Assembly: GCF_031460495.1 (NCBI RefSeq)
Contig: NZ_JAVKTS010000001.1
Location: 732,246-796,245 of the forward strand
Origin: Tissierella sp.
GTDB taxonomy: Bacteria; Bacillota; Clostridia; Tissierellales; Tissierellaceae
Length of the DNA stretch: 64,000 nucleotides
Reading direction: 5' to 3'
The translations under genes and the position numbers were made by a program. Below are positions 63,908 to 64,000 of the stretch, piece by piece; positions within the stretch are counted from its first letter, which is position 1; each line of letters begins with the position of its first letter. Below the pieces are notes generated by a model that was not told the origin of the DNA, searched no databases, and saw only the letters and a program-made list of their open reading frames with translations.

Positions 63908-64000
63908 GTCGCCTCGTGAGGGACGACGATGAACCTAGATAACTAAACAGTGTGAGAAACTTTGAATTAGAAATTAAGAAACACATGAATGAAGTCAGCA
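63908..64000 (+). other. Probable leader of a 16S rRNA operon (cut by window edge)
   Basis: After promoter 3 comes a small stem (GTCG..CGAC around CCTCGTGAGG) and then GAACCTAGATAACTAAACAG, which resembles the conserved leader and spacer phrase next to 16S/23S genes in Firmicutes. The mature 16S 5' end is not reached in this window. Confidence 0.65.

Overview
The window is AT-rich Firmicutes DNA. It carries many endospore genes (spoVG, spoVT, yabP, yabQ, spoIIE), strictly anaerobic traits (a 1Fe-type superoxide reductase, crotonase and hydroxybutyryl-CoA dehydrogenase, a biotin-dependent Na+-pumping decarboxylase) and a T-box-controlled tRNA synthetase. A spore-forming anaerobe of the Clostridia/Tissierellia fits best; I infer this from gene content only.

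Left part (1-10.2 kb): the 3' end of a molybdenum hydroxylase operon, whose molybdopterin subunit is split into two overlapping genes, followed by yqeC, a chemoreceptor, mocA and glutamate formiminotransferase. This set suggests purine, nicotinate or histidine fermentation. Then come a nitroreductase, an orphan charged protein, a Tm-1-like/PEP-hydrolase-like pair, a MazG-like/YdbC pair and a RelE-type toxin-antitoxin module.

Middle accessory part (10.2-26.9 kb): a YdjM-like membrane protein, tldD-tldE, a Gfo/Idh oxidoreductase, malic enzyme with a cupin protein, xpt, tyrS with a short T-box leader (minus strand), superoxide reductase (minus strand), an rRNA methyltransferase with a PduO-type cobalamin adenosyltransferase, a PAS-PP2C phosphatase, crt-hbd, an LCP protein and murC (minus strand).

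Right part (27-64 kb): a block collinear with the Bacillus subtilis spoVG-lysS region: spoVG-glmU-prs-pth-mfd-prsA-spoVT-yabM-yabN-hup-rqcP-yabP-yabQ-divIC-yabR-spoIIE-tilS-hpt-ftsH, then coaX-dusB-greA-lysS, and three tandem rRNA-type promoters at the right edge. Between ftsH and coaX lies a complete succinate-to-propionate module (methylmalonyl-CoA mutase in two subunits, MeaB, epimerase, four-subunit Na+-pumping decarboxylase), a DmpA-type peptidase and an ECF vitamin transporter. The cobalamin adenosyltransferase near 20.7 kb could supply the mutase cofactor.

I did not find a clear new multi-gene system. The best leads are small and sequence-level: an SLH-domain gene with a -1 frameshift exactly at a canonical slippery heptamer (63.2 kb); an unknown gene whose strong Shine-Dalgarno is followed by AUA and partly buried in a hairpin (59.1 kb); three closely matching sigma-H-type promoters (spoVG, tldD, divIC); a wide-spaced Spo0A-type promoter before spoIIE; a very short T-box; and an unassigned structured leader before the ECF transporter.
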